A stretch of DNA of 64,000 nucleotides, from assembly GCA_958298945.1 (NCBI GenBank), contig OY282609.1, positions 31,097,212 to 31,161,211 on the forward strand, in the 5' to 3' direction. Numbering within the stretch: the first letter of the stretch is position 1; the number at the start of each line of letters is the position of its first letter. Origin of the DNA: Atherix ibis (taxonomy: Eukaryota; Arthropoda; Insecta; Diptera; Athericidae). Both the position numbers and the translations under genes were made by a program. Of this stretch, positions 11,401 through 22,869 are shown piece by piece. The notes under the pieces were generated by a model. The model searched no databases. It saw nothing but the letters and a program-made list of their open reading frames with translations, and had not been told where the DNA came from.

Positions 11401-14400
11401 AAAGATTGATACACGGTGAAAACATGAGGCAAAGAAGCAGAGAGAGTATAGAAAGAGAAGGCGAAAGAGATTCTATTTTATGAATACTTATTTTTGCTTC
11501 TTTTTAAATTAATTAAGGACATCAAGGAAAACAGTTTAAAGAAGTAGACAAAAATAATTTAAAAAAAATAATTATGAAGACTTATAAGATGGTGAGAGGG
11601 AGAGAGATAGAGAGAGAGAGTGAGAAAGAGAGTGAGAGAGAGTGAGAGTGAGGGAGGGAGTGAGAGACTGATGGAGGGAGAGAGAGAGGGTGATAAAGAG
11701 ATGCACAGAGAGAGAGGGAGAGGGAGATAGATAGATAGAGAGAGAGAAAGAAAGAGACAAAGTGAGAGAGACAAAGAGAAATTAAAAGCAACAATTATTC
11801 TGATTTCTGTCATAGCTTTTATGAAAGAGACAAAAACATCGGCACAGAAAAGAGTAAAAATAAAAATAAACAAAAGCAAAGAGCACAAATAAACAAATAA
11901 AAAAAAAAAAACAATAAACATGAAAAAATAAAACAATATAGAAAATAATAACTGCAACAAAAAAAAGGATTTAATTTAAAATAGAAAAAGATGAGCGAGG
12001 GAGGTAAAAATCCTGTTGCAATGCTCTTCTCTTGCTCTCTTTGGTTAATAAAACTTTGAATTTTTTTTTAAACGCAAAAGAAAAAAAGTAAATTAACTCA
12101 TTTCAACGTTACTTGACACTGCAAAGAGCCATCACCAAAAACGCTTTCATGCATTCTCACATGCTCACACGTTTTTATTCTTTTATCTATGCAGCCTTGC
12201 GATACGTGTCTAATAGCAAATAAAATTAGACATACCCCTAAGAGTATGCACAAATATGAGCTATTTTCCAAGAGCACCAATAGCTCAATTCTGTAGTGAA
12301 ACAATTGCATATGGTCAGGCGCAAATTATCAATAGAAGATTTCGACGGGCAGTTCCGACTTATTATATACTATTATTATTTTATATTTTTATGGAATAAC
12401 ACGGATAGTAAAAATGCATTTTTTTTCTTATAGCAAAAATAATTATATTATATTGTCTAAATATATATAAATATATGGCTATTAATAATTAATTGAAATA
12501 TATTAATATGATTTTTGTATCAAATCAAGGAAACATGGCGGATACGAGGCGGAACGTAAAGAAAACACACGCTGGAATAAACGCGAAAGACGTAAAATTC
12601 TCGAAAGTGTCAATGGTAATTATTATTGTAATATAAAAAGTATTTCATTGTTAATCCAATAGAATTTATTTATTATTTAGCTACATTGAAACTTAAAAAG
12701 AAGATTTCTGGTGAAGAACAAATAGAAGTCCTTTTACCTAGTAGTAGTAGTAGTGATAGTGAATGTGAGATGAAGGTGCAAAAGGTATTATATGGAAAAA
12801 CTATAAATGCTGATAAAGAAGAACTTGCAAAAATTAATACTGATTCTGAGGGAACATCCGATAGCACTATTGATGACGTAAGCTCTTCCAAAAGCAATAT
12901 TTCATTGACCAGCAGCAATTCTTCGAATGAAAACCAAACTACTTTTGCTTTGCCTAAAAAGTGCATGGAAAAATTAGATGAAATGGAGAAAAAACAAATT
13001 CAGAGTAGAATTGAAGAATTAGAATTTAATGCCGCAGATATGAACGAACACTCCAAAGAAATAGGAAATTCAGATTTTCAACTGAAAAGAAAGAATTCCG
13101 AAGTATTTAATAATACAAATTTTGAGGAAATATCAATTAAAGTGCTTCAAAGTGTTAAAGAAAAAATCGGTAATGATGTAATAGAATCTGCAAATTCCCA
13201 ATTACAATCACCCTCTCTTGAAAAAGAAGCAGACCTAAAAGCTTCCAAGGATACTACGACTACAAGCGAAGAGTATACAGTCAAAATTGAGAAAATTAGT
13301 TTAGATAAAGAACAATTTTCGACAAATGCTCATAATTTAGCTATTGATAGAAATATTAAAAATCCTAAATGGTCAAATGAAAATGATGAAAAAAATTACT
13401 TTATCTCACAACAAGACCAACAGATTAAAATTGATTTAAATAAAACAGATGTACTTGAGGAATCCAAATTCATTGAAAATTACATAGAAAATTTAATTTC
13501 TGAATCAATTTTAACAAAAATTGTAAATGAAAAAAATAATTCTATTGAAAATAGCCAGGAAGTAGGACAAAAATTTACAGAAAATTATATTATAGAAAAT
13601 GATTATAATGTCCAAGATATTCTAATACAAAATTTTGTTAAGGAATCATTTGAGAAAGTTTCTATATCACAAAATCTGAAGGATGTAGATAAAACTTCCA
13701 GTAAAATTCAAAAACATAATGAATCACTAATGAAATATTCAAATTATCCAATGGACTTGAGCAAAGGCACAATAGATCTTCCTGTATCAAGAAACACTGA
13801 AGAACAGATTTCCCAAGTCATGCAGATAAATGACTTCATTTATGAAAAAGAGTGTTTCGATTCCAAAGATGACATAGATAAATCTGAAAATTTGAAAGCG
13901 AATTTTTCTATAAATTCTTGTTTAGAAAATATTACTCAATTCAAGGTGACAACAACAAAAAGCCCTAAAACCAAATTAAACTTAAATGAAGCATTTCTTG
14001 AAGATGATTTTATTGAAAAGCCTAAAAACATTATAATTGGAGAAATTAGTTTAGGTAAAGTAGAAATTATGAAAAGAGATGATGATCAAGGTTTTCAACA
14101 TAAAGAAATTGATAGTCTTCGTAAACAGTTACCTATGGATTTGTCTATAAAAAAAGCATCCGAGTCGAAAGATTTCAAAAATAACAGTAGAACAGAAAGT
14201 GAATATGAACTTATTTCTTCACCAACGAATATAGAATCTAAAATTTGTTATGCAGAAACACTTTCCAAAGTTAATGTTAAAAATAACGAAAACCTTATCG
14301 CCAAATCAAATAATTCATTTACTTCTGATACAGAAAAAAAAAATATTTCTATTCCAAAAGATCCTGTTCTTAATGAACCAAATTATATAAAAGAATTTAC

Positions 14401-15493
14401 TACTCTTCCACCGGAAAAAGTGTCTATGGATCCACAGCCGACTGTAGATTATTACATTTTAAATCAACCACAAATATTTGTAACTGGCAGTCCAAAAAGA
14501 ACTGATAATTCTCAAGAAACATTTTATACAAATTCTAATAGTATTTCTGACGCACAAAAGGAAAACAAAACATATCAGCTACTAACTGAAAAGAAGGAAC
14601 ACGAATTAGAAGAGGAAAACCTTCCATCCACAGATGAGGATTTATTTTATGATGTTCAGGAGAATACGCCACTTGACAATGTAGAATCATATCTCTCGGT
14701 TATAGAAAAAGATGTTGATTATACAACCGAACTACTAAATAATAATCAAATTAAAGAAAATAATTTTGTTGCGGATATTTCCGAAAACAAATTGAGCAGA
14801 TATACTGTAGAGCAAAGTGAAGAAGTATGTGTACTTAACAAAAATACAATCTGCTCAGTGCTGTCTAGTCCTTGCGCTTCAACCAAACTACAAAGTCCCA
14901 ATGCCTTGGATGCACAACAGTTAATAAATTCAATTGATTCAATATTTAGTAGTGGAGATAATGAAATCAATGTAAATTCGGAAAATGCTGCGGACAACGA
15001 GGAATCTAACTTCAGTAATGAATTGAAAGAGGATCTTTTTCTTCCATCACACGATTCGCATGACAATAATATTAGTTCTGTTAGCATTAGCTCATCATCA
15101 GCAAGAAATTATCCCAAAGAAAATGTCTCGTATTTAAAGTTTTCAAAGTCTTCTCTGTTTACTTTGTCCGAAGACAGCGGTGCTGATGGAGATGAAGATA
15201 CAACCGAGACTTCTATTATAGGAAGTGTTCGTGGAAAATTCAAATCTGATGAAGTATTCTTTAATAGCAGCGATGATGAAACTGCTCAAAACAGCACCAA
15301 GTATTGTAGTAACGTTCATCATGATAGTAAGGATAGTCCAACTAATTTAGAAAAGTACGAACACACTACCCTCAATGATAAATCAAAACAAAAATTGTCT
15401 ACATTCGTAAAAGATACTAAACAAAAAGAAACCACATTTACGGAAGATTTGAATTCTACCAAAGATAATAATCTCACATTTATTAATAATTAG
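8460..15493 (+). CDS. DNAAF1: Dynein axonemal assembly factor 1 (dtr homologue)
   Basis: Six exons join in phase into 1187 residues: 8460-8589, 8668-9038, 9120-9218, 9288-9352, 12530-12615 and 12681-15493. All have GT-AG borders. DNAAF1 is a cytoplasmic factor needed to preassemble axonemal dynein arms; in Drosophila the homologue is dtr. The N-terminus has the family opening ([33 protein letters not shown]), then about six SDS22-like leucine-rich repeats ([39 protein letters not shown]). An LRR cap follows ([36 protein letters not shown]), then the conserved [20 protein letters not shown] stretch. The last exon encodes about 940 residues rich in S, N, E, D and K with no recognised domain, predicted disordered; a long tail is also present in fly dtr but not in the shorter vertebrate protein. 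It contains two PMDLS motifs. Intron 5 (3.2 kb) holds a mariner and low-complexity DNA. The ATG at 8460 opens the conserved N-terminus. Confidence 0.92.
9475..9725. repeat. Imperfect direct duplication in DNAAF1 intron 5
   Basis: Two copies of about 115-135 bp share AAAGGCTAAAAATA, TTTAGCTTTTATTTGAAG and GCGACCTCGAATATTTGAAAA-type blocks in the same order. Confidence 0.6.
9950..11015 (-). mobile_element. mariner with undeleted N-terminus, 3' truncated
   Basis: The 5' TIR ends at 11015 (inverted CGAGGTCTGTTC) followed by TA. The transposase starts at 10808 with [20 protein letters not shown]. It continues with the HTH region ([30 protein letters not shown]) and then [11 protein letters not shown]. 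The core follows ([34 protein letters not shown]). It stops near the C-terminus at EVIKT; the 3' TIR is absent. In-frame stops (for example after CCEAT and after RRITVR) and a frameshift make it inactive. This copy shows what the deleted family members have lost. It sits in DNAAF1 intron 5, antisense to the gene. Confidence 0.88.
11583..11780. repeat. GA-rich purine microsatellite
   Basis: The stretch is almost pure purine with (GA)n and GAGAG runs. It produces artificial SLSLS open frames on the minus strand. Confidence 0.9.
13748..13762 (+). other. First PMDLS motif in the DNAAF1 tail
   Basis: The codons CCA ATG GAC TTG AGC read PMDLS within the disordered tail. PxDLS is the known docking motif for the CtBP co-repressor. 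A second copy is at 14132-14146. Function here is not shown. Confidence 0.7.
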
Positions 15494-16937
15494 AGAACTT
15501 TGAAATTTTATAATCTTTTTTTTTTCTTAATAATTCTTTATAATATTTATGTTGTTATATAAAAAAAAAACTATTTTCAATTGGCAAATTTTGATTTATT
15601 GCACAAATAATTTTTATGCAAATTGTTAACAAACTTTTTACTTTTATGCTATTTTATTTTTTATTTAAATATTGGAAAATTATAAGAGATATTAAATAAA
15701 ATTGAGATAAGTTGGAATTTTATTAATTGTAACATGATCAATTTCTGTCAAAATAATTAATTGCTCATCAAAAACCAGTATTGGATGAGGGACTTCACCA
15801 ACGAAAAATTCCTAGTCACAGTATATTATAAGAAGTTTCATTTTCTTATTTATAAAAAAAATGCACGCAGATGGCAAATGTCCAGGCCATGCTCCATTCC
15901 AGTACTATCCGCTTTAGTTTAATTTTTATTAATAATTAAGACTGAATATAGTGACTTTTCTTACTATGAATATTTTAGAAGCCATATTCCCCTGATAAGC
16001 GCTTGCATAAGAAAGACAACTTATTTATTCCAAGAAAAATTTTAAATATATGGAATTTGATTATATAAAAATGAGAGCACACTTTAGATTACTACAACAA
16101 CAACAAAAAATTCAAAACCATAAAAAAATAAGTTCAGAGATCATTTTTGTACAATTTATTGCTCTATATGGAATTATTATACAGTGGGAAAAATGACAAC
16201 ATATTTTATGAAACATCATCCAATCAATATTATTTAAAAAGCAGAAATGAGTGGATCAACCCCAAATGACCTGAATTTTTTAATATAAAATAACAAGAAA
16301 ACAAGATTATACTGGATAGTGGGAATCTCGTAATGTAAAAATGAGATTCAAAATCTTATCAAAAAAAAATTAATTCAAATATTTTACAAAACCGCTTCTA
16401 TCTGGTTTATCATGTATGTTAAGTGGAAAAAATTTTTTGTTCATTATTTATCTGAACTTTATAATTAATTAAATCGATACATAAATCAGAGAAAATGTTT
16501 CCGGTCTGGTCTGTGGGTTTTCATTTCTATAAAAAGTCTGAGTGCTATAATGATTTTTCAACAACCAAACAGAGGACCATATTTATTTGGACAGAAATCA
16601 ACTAGATTTAGACTTAACGAATATGATCGTAACCATGGTCAATGATAGTGTTATAGGTCAGAAATATTGTGAGCATAAATTATTGAGAAATTATGAAACT
16701 ACAATAAATTTTTTTTAAATCTAAAAATAAACCTTTGAAAAAACTTGTATAATATTAAAATAAAAATAAAAAAACAGAAATAAATTGAAATTTACGGCTT
16801 TTTATTGTGATGTACCATATAGAAATAATAGTAGTGGGGTGTTGATTCTCATAATATATGAATAATAGTAGATTCTCATAATATATGAAAATTTACAATT
16901 TAATTTAAAGAAATTGGTAAAAATAAGATAAAACTTT
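15494..16937. other. DNAAF1 3' flank and AT-rich intergenic DNA
   Basis: An AATAAA at 15695-15700, about 200 bases after the stop, is the likely poly(A) signal. The rest is AT-rich with no gene. A 22-base direct duplication (GATTCTCATAATATATGAA) occurs at about 16848-16888. Confidence 0.5.
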
Positions 16938-17790
16938 ATATAGGGTGGTCCATCTAGCGGTTCCATTTTGAACTACTATTTATTTGAAGTACTAGAGTGT
17001 TAAATGTCAACACGAATTGACAGATTGTTAGTTGAAAGTCAGAATTTTATGAAATGGTAATCTATACGCTTGAAGAAAAATGGGAAATATTGAGAACTTA
17101 CTTCCAAAGTGGTGAGTCTTCAACCCAAACTGAGAAATTTAAAAAAAAATGAGTAAAGATCAAATGCCATTCGCAAAACTGGTTTGTTGGTAGCCAAAGC
17201 AACTCGTTCCCGCTCTAAGACATTGCGTACGACCGAGAATATTGCCGCCGTTGCTGAAAATGTCAGTGATCATCCATCAACATCAACTCGTCACCGTTCT
17301 CAAGAATTGAAAATTTCTCGCACTTCTCTGTTGAGGATTTTGCACAAAGGCCTCGGTCTGAAAGCTTACAAAGTTCAATTAGTCCAACAGCTGAAGCCGC
17401 ATAACCATCCGATGCGTTTTCGGTTTGCCCAATGGGCTCAAGATCTATTGGCCGAAGATGAGCATTTTTACCGAAAAATCATCTTTTCGGATGAGGCTCA
17501 TTTCCACCTCGGTGTCAATTCGCCGCCTCGGAGCTGTGATTTGAGCCCGTTGGATTATTTTCTATGGGGAGCCATTAAGGATAAATGTTACGCAAGCCAT
17601 CCAGAGACAATTGAGGCCTTGAAACACGAAATCAAAGTTGCCATTGAAGAGATACAGGCCCGGACAATCAAAAATGTACTGAAAAATTGGGTCGAGAGAA
17701 TGGGGTACTGTAACGCCAGCCGTGGCAGTCATTTAAATTATGTTGTGTTTCATTCTTAAATTTCAAGGTTCAATCTTTTTAATAAAACCG
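16938..17790 (+). mobile_element. DD41D (rosa-like) transposon with internal deletion
   Basis: The left end begins TAGGGTGGTCCATCTAG. The transposase starts near 17054 (MVIYTLEEKWEILRTYFQSG), crosses a frameshift and stop, then runs open at 17184-17759. That part carries ENIAAVAENV, HRSQELKISRTSLLRILHKG and IFSDEAHFHLG, the first catalytic region. It then jumps directly to SPPRSCDLSPLDYFLWG, the third catalytic region, so roughly 120 residues including the second Asp are deleted. The C-terminus (ASRGSHLNYVVFHS) is intact. No matching right TIR is found. Confidence 0.85.
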
Positions 17791-17924
17791 GAAATTTGAA
17801 AAAACATAAACTAGTTTTTTTTATTTATGGTACTTTTTCAAATGGAGACAGCAAGCAGTTCTGTGTTTTGGAAGTATTAGATTCAACTCTGTTCTTTGAG
17901 CCCGATAGTGATATATGGTATATA

Positions 17925-19213
17925 CGAGGGTCGTTCAATAAGTCCTTAGAAAATGATAGAAAAAAAACTGTTTTTTTAAAAAAAAAAATTTTATTTTTCA
18001 ACATAATCTCCTTTTAGCTCTATACACTTTTCCAACCGTTTTTCCAAAATTTTCATCCCGTCCAAAAAAAAAGATTTCGGAAGTTCTGCAAAATACTCAC
18101 CCGTTTGAGCAATGTCGTCCTCGTTGGAAGTTAACCGTCGTCCGCCAAGCCATTTCTTAAGATTGGAGAAAAGAAAATAGTCACTCGGGGCCAAATCTGG
18201 TGAATAAGCGGGATGCTGCAACAATTCCATTCTCAATTCCACAATTTTGGCCATGGAAACAGCGCAGGTGTGCACACGCGCATTGTCCTGATGCAAGAGG
18301 ATTTATTTCTTCTTCAGATGGAGGCGTTTCTCTTTGATTTCCTCGCTCAACCGTTGCAATAACGACGCGTAATACGCTCCTGTTATTGTTTTTCCTTTTT
18401 CCAAGTAGTCGATAAAAATGATGCCCTGCGAATCCCAAAAGACCGTGGCTATCACCTTGCCGGCCGATGGCACAGTTTTTACGTTCTTCGGAGCCCGTTT
18501 ACCCTTGAAAATCCACTGTGATGACTGTCTCTTCGTTTCTGGAGTGTAGTAGTGTATCCAGGTTTCGTCCACAGTGACATATCGACGAAGGAATTCGGCA
18601 GGATTGCGATGAAAGAGTGCCAACATAGCCTCAGAGTCCACTACACGATTGCGCTTATTCTCCTCTGAGAGCAAACGCGGCACCCATCTTGCCGAAATTT
18701 TTTTCACAGACAATTTTTCATGCAAAATTGAAGCGACTGTACCTTATGATATGCCCGTGGCCTCAACTAATTCGCGCACTTTAATTCGCCGATCGTTTAA
18801 AATCAGATCGTGGATTTTGTCGATGATTTCAGGAGTAGACACCTCAACTGGGCGTCCTGAACGATGTTCATCTTTTGTGGATGAACGGCCATGTTTAAAT
18901 TCATTCACCCAATTGTAAACCGTCGCAAACACAGGTGCAGATGTGCCATGAACTGCATCCAACTCGGCTTTGATTTCTTTCGGGCTTAAGCCTTTCAAAT
19001 GGAGATGTTTGATGACAACCCTAAACTCGATTTTTCCATTGTTATGCACAAATAAATGTCGTTAACTTTAATCGACGATAGAAATTGACCTACGCTATGG
19101 ATCGAGCTGAAATTTTGAAAGCTTTCCTGTCGATAATGCTACTTACAAAAATCTTTACCGACACTACGAGCGCAATTTCTCGGATTTTCTAAGGACTTAT
19201 TGAACGACCCTCG
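17925..19213 (-). mobile_element. Nearly intact DD34D mariner, full length
   Basis: This 1289-bp element has both TIRs (CGAGGGTCGTTCAATAAGTC) and flanking TA on each side, the normal mariner length. The minus-strand transposase runs 19049 to 17991 in one frame of 352 codons plus a terminal stop, broken only by two TAA codons (after VEATGIS at about 18744 and after LHLKKK at about 18303). HTH N-terminus: HNNGKIEFRVVIKHLHLKGL. Linker: RSGRPVE. Catalytic motifs: TVDETWIHYYTPETK, LLHQDNARVHTC and AYSPDLAPSDYF. The second and third Asp are separated by 34 residues, so DD34D. All three acidic residues are kept, so inactivation looks recent. It stands between two DD41D elements. Confidence 0.93.
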
Positions 19214-19569
19214 TACCTAAATTTAAGAAGTTTAACATACGTTGCCGTTCCATCTCCATTACCAAAGAGCAATGATGAGGGAATCAGAAAACGAGTATGA
19301 AAAACTGAGAGTAGAAGTAACGGATAAGAGATCATTTATGAAAATTAGGAAAAGTGTCGTAGATAGAATGAACATGGGGAACACCACATGGTAGAATTAA
19401 AGCCATCCAAATCAACCTGCATTGAACGGTTCGAAAGGTAGCTTCAAATATATTTGAGGAGGTAATCGTCGGATACTACAGGGTGTGTTTTATGTTACAG
19501 GTCGAAGTTTTTTTTTAATAAATTTTAAATCAAATACAATTTTATAATTTATATTTTATTGATTAAGTA
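19214..19569. other. Intergenic spacer between two transposons
   Basis: No gene is seen. TACAGGGTGTGTTTTATG at about 19487 looks like a Tc1/mariner end, but its partner is not found. Confidence 0.4.
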
Positions 19570-20436
19570 AAGGGTTTTTGAATAAGAACTTGACAACTTT
19601 TTTTTATAAATATCTCACAAATCATTTAAGATATATCAAAACTTTTATTATTGCCTTAAAGTACAATCAATGCAATTATGAATGAACTTGCAGCGGTCGA
19701 TTCGTTGAAGCCAATTTTCGATGACTCGGCCACACAATACGACGGGAATGGCCGCTATTTCTCGTTTGATGTTGGCTCTTAGGTCCTCTAACGTCATCGG
19801 CTTGTTAGCATAGACCATCGATTTAACGTAGCCCCACAGAAAAAAGTCTAGAGGTGTTAAATCACAAGATCTGGGCGGCCAATCGACAGGACCTTTTCTC
19901 GATATAACACGTTCACCGAACTTGTACTTTAATAAGTTGATTGTTACCTCACTGTGTGGGATGTAGAACCGTCTTGTTGAAACCACATATCACTGATATC
20001 CAGTCCATGCAATTGATCGAAGAAATAACGCTGCGACATGTCTCTGTGCCGTTCACCAATGACTGTAACGTGACGGTCATTTTCATCAACGAAGAAAAAT
20101 GGCCCAATGACGCCACCGGCCTGAAAACCGCACCATACAGACACTTTTTGTGGATGAAGTGGTGTTTCATGAAGCACATGAGGGTTTGCAGCACTCCAAT
20201 AATGCATGTTTTGTTTTTTAACCAAAAATGCGTTTCATCACTGAAGATGATTTTGCGATGAAAGTCGTTATTTTCGGCAAACTTCTCTAGAGCCCAATCT
20301 GAGAACGTGCGTCGCTTCATATGGTCAAGTGGCTTTAGTTCTTCAGTTAACTTGATCTTGTAAGGGTGCAGGTCAAGATCCTTTCGCAAAATACGCCTGA
20401 CTGATGTCAAGTTGCTATTGAAAAACCCAATATATG
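19570..20436 (-). mobile_element. DD41D transposon copy A, internally deleted and frameshifted
   Basis: Ends are GGGTTTTTGAATAAGAACTT on the left and the inverse of GGGTTTTTCAATAGCAACTT on the right. Minus-strand transposase pieces: RKDLDLHPYKIKLTEELKPL, KIIFSDETHFWL (first Asp), the WFQQDGSTSHT region (second Asp) and DWPPRSCDLTPLDFFLWGY (third Asp). These lie in three frames. The DNA-binding N-terminus is deleted, so the right TIR sits next to the middle of the gene. Confidence 0.85.
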
Positions 20437-20446
20437 GTCTTTCGCA

Positions 20447-21753
20447 TTATAAAGGGTTTTCGAAGAAGAGTGATATGATTTTTTTTTTTTTTAAAACACA
20501 CTAATTGTTAAGGAAATTCAAATGTTTTTTATTTAATGTGAAGTACAATCGATGCAATTAAGTTCTGAATAAAACGTCATTCAAATGGCCTCCACAACTT
20601 CTTTTGCAGGAACGAATTCGATGAACCCAATTTTCGAGCACTTTTTCTACTAAATCAAGTCGTATGTCATGAATAGCATGTTCAATATTGACTTCTAAAG
20701 CTTGAGAAGCGTCTGGTTTATTGCTAAAGGCTAATGACTTTAAATAACCACATAAGAAATAGTCTAATTGTGTTAAATCACAACTTCTTGGAGGCCATTC
20801 AATGTCACAATTTCTTGAAATGATCGAATCTCCAAACTTTTCTCGCAATAATTTGGTTGTTGCACATGCTGTGTGGCACGTAGCCCCATCTTGTTGGAAC
20901 CAGATGTTGTCAAGATCAATTTCTTCAAATTTCGGCCATAAGAAGTTGGTTATCATCGATCTATACCGGTCTCCATTGACAGTAACGGTGTTTCCAGCTT
21001 CATTTCGAAAGAAGTACGGACCGATGATTCCACCAGACCAAAAACCACACCAAACTGTCAATTTAGGTGAATGTCATGGGTTTTCATGAATAATTTGTGG
21101 ATTTTCTTCGCACCAGAATCGACAGTTTTGTTTATTTACCGCACCACTCAGATGAAAGTGAGCCTCATCGGAGAAGATGATTTTCTTAAAAAAATCGTTA
21201 TCGTTTTCGAGTTGTTCCAAGACAAAATCAGCAAATTCACGACGTTTACGGTGGTCCAATGGCTTCAGTTCTTGAGCGATAACAATTTTATACGGATGCA
21301 AGCCCAAATCTATTCTCAAAATCCACCAGGTTGTGGTTTGAGACAGTCCCAATTCTTGAGAACGTCTCGAAATCGATAAATTGCTATCTTTAGCAACACT
21401 TGCCTGAACGGCAGCAATATTTTCATTACTTCGAGCGGTTCTTTGTCTTATTGGCACTTGAACATTATGTAAAGAAAATGTACGCTCGAAATTTTTAACA
21501 ATTTGACGAATAGCGAGCACAGTTGGACGATTATTACGACCATAAAATGGCAAAAGCGCACGAAAAGTTGCAATTGGAGATGGATAATTTTGATAATAAA
21601 ATTGAATAATTTGTAAATGTTGTTCTTGCGTGTATCTCTCCATGATGAAATTGTAAACATTATTAAATACAATGAAAAAAATGACAGATGATGACATATT
21701 ACAAATAGCCGAAACGTCACTTAGAAATCATATCACTCTTATTGAAAAACCCT
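20447..21753 (-). mobile_element. Nearly intact DD41D transposon, copy B
   Basis: Both TIRs are present (AGGGTTTT..AA.AAGAGTGAT). The transposase runs 21643 to 20558: 361 residues in one frame with a single in-frame TGA (about 21074, in ENP-stop-HSPKLTVW; the relative at 46.5 kb has ENTP/IHLPKL-type coding there). Order: HTH MERYTQEQHLQIIQFYYQNY; IFSDEAHFHLSG (first Asp); IWFQQDGATCHTA (second Asp); EWPPRSCDLTQLDYFLCGY (third Asp). I count 41 residues between the second and third Asp, placing it in the DD41D or 'rosa' group known from fruit flies. Confidence 0.92.
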
Positions 21754-21855
21754 ATATATGGAATATGATGTCGGTCAAATGCTTGGCTTTGATCGCAGCG
21801 CAAACGCGAGCTATTTTAAGCACATTTTTCATAATTATTTCACAGACTTCTGGTG

Positions 21856-22759
21856 TTATTTCAGCAATTTCGTTTTAATTACTAAGAAATCGGGAGGGTT
21901 CAAATAAGGGGATCGCGGGGGCAAGTCGATATTATCAATTTTTTTTATATATAGTGGCACCGTCTTATTAGGACCACATGTTCGGTAGGCCTCATTGATC
22001 CAATTCGGGTAGAAGAAAGTTTTCCAACATGGCCCGATAGCGGTCACCAGCAACTGATACAGCATTGCCTCCAGCCTCCTCAAAGAAATATGGCCCAATA
22101 TTTCTTTGAGGATGCTGGAGGCAATGACGCACCATACAGTTACTGTACGAGGGAGTAGTGGTCTTTGGTATATAAGTTGAGGGTTTTCAGTACCACAATA
22201 GTGGCTATTCTGTTTATTATAAAGCCACTCAAGTCGAAGTATGATTTGTCGCTCTTAATAATTTGTTGGCAAAAATTATGATCGTCTATACCGAGCTGTA
22301 TAACTTCAGCAAACAAGTTTCGCCGCCGTTCATGGTCATTCGCTTGCAGAAAAATTTTTTGAGAATTTTTAACAAACATAGAGGTACCCGGACATCAACC
22401 TACACTCTGCCTCACTGCATCAATCTTTTCAGATATACGTTGTCTTAACTGTCACTCAGTCTTTACTTTATCTCCTAGTGTATCCATATTTTAAAAATTA
22501 TTCATTACACGCTGAATGCTTGACTTGCTCGGCATATGATTAACCCCAAAAAAGTCATGTAATTTTCTACGCGTATTCGCAATTGAAAAATTATTTAAAT
22601 AAAATGTTTTAATAATTTCAACACGTTGTTGCGGCGTTAGATTCTCCATAATAAATTGTTATCGACCATTTTCTATGACTGTCAAATGTCAACAGACAAA
22701 TGTCATCCAAACAAAATGGCCGTCAAACAAAATTAACCTGGAACATAAAAAGCACCCTG
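21856..22759 (-). mobile_element. Heavily decayed DD41D-type relic, copy C
   Basis: Minus-strand remnants include WINEAYRTCGPNK, NIDLPPRSPYLNPPDF (third-Asp region) and the N-terminal start near 22650 (MENLTPQQRVEI-like, inverse of the CTCCATAATAAATTG site). The right end reads GGAACATAAAAAGCACCCTG followed by TATA, shared with 26680. It contains an inverted pair around 22070-22125 (GCATTGCCTCCAGC against GCTGGAGGCAATG). Confidence 0.7.
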
Positions 22760-22860
22760 TATATCATCATCATCCCGCTGAACCAAATAACTGCAGACAT
22801 CCCGGCTTCGTGCCAAAGTCTTCCAGTTTAACACTCACAGCGTGTTTTTGGTGTCCTGGC
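22760..22860 (-). mobile_element. LINE C-terminal scrap (RTE-like family)
   Basis: The minus strand reads VLNWKTLARSRDVC, the counterpart of the LGVSNWKT..RSR C-terminal motif of the LINE whose 3' ends form the array at 1-1345. Confidence 0.55.
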
Positions 22861-22869
22861 TACTAGAAA

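Larger units (their letters stand above)
9353..12529. other. DNAAF1 intron 5, loaded with repeats
   Basis: The intron is 3.2 kb between GTATTC and an AAG acceptor, while the other introns of this gene are 65-81 bp. It contains a diverged direct duplication (about 9475-9590 and 9588-9725), an antisense mariner (9950-11015), A-rich DNA, and a purine microsatellite (11583-11780). Nothing in it looks like host coding sequence. Confidence 0.75.

Noticed and set aside
11559..11960. Several overlapping SL-rich minus-strand ORFs
   Set aside because: They come from the GA-rich purine tract inside DNAAF1 intron 5.
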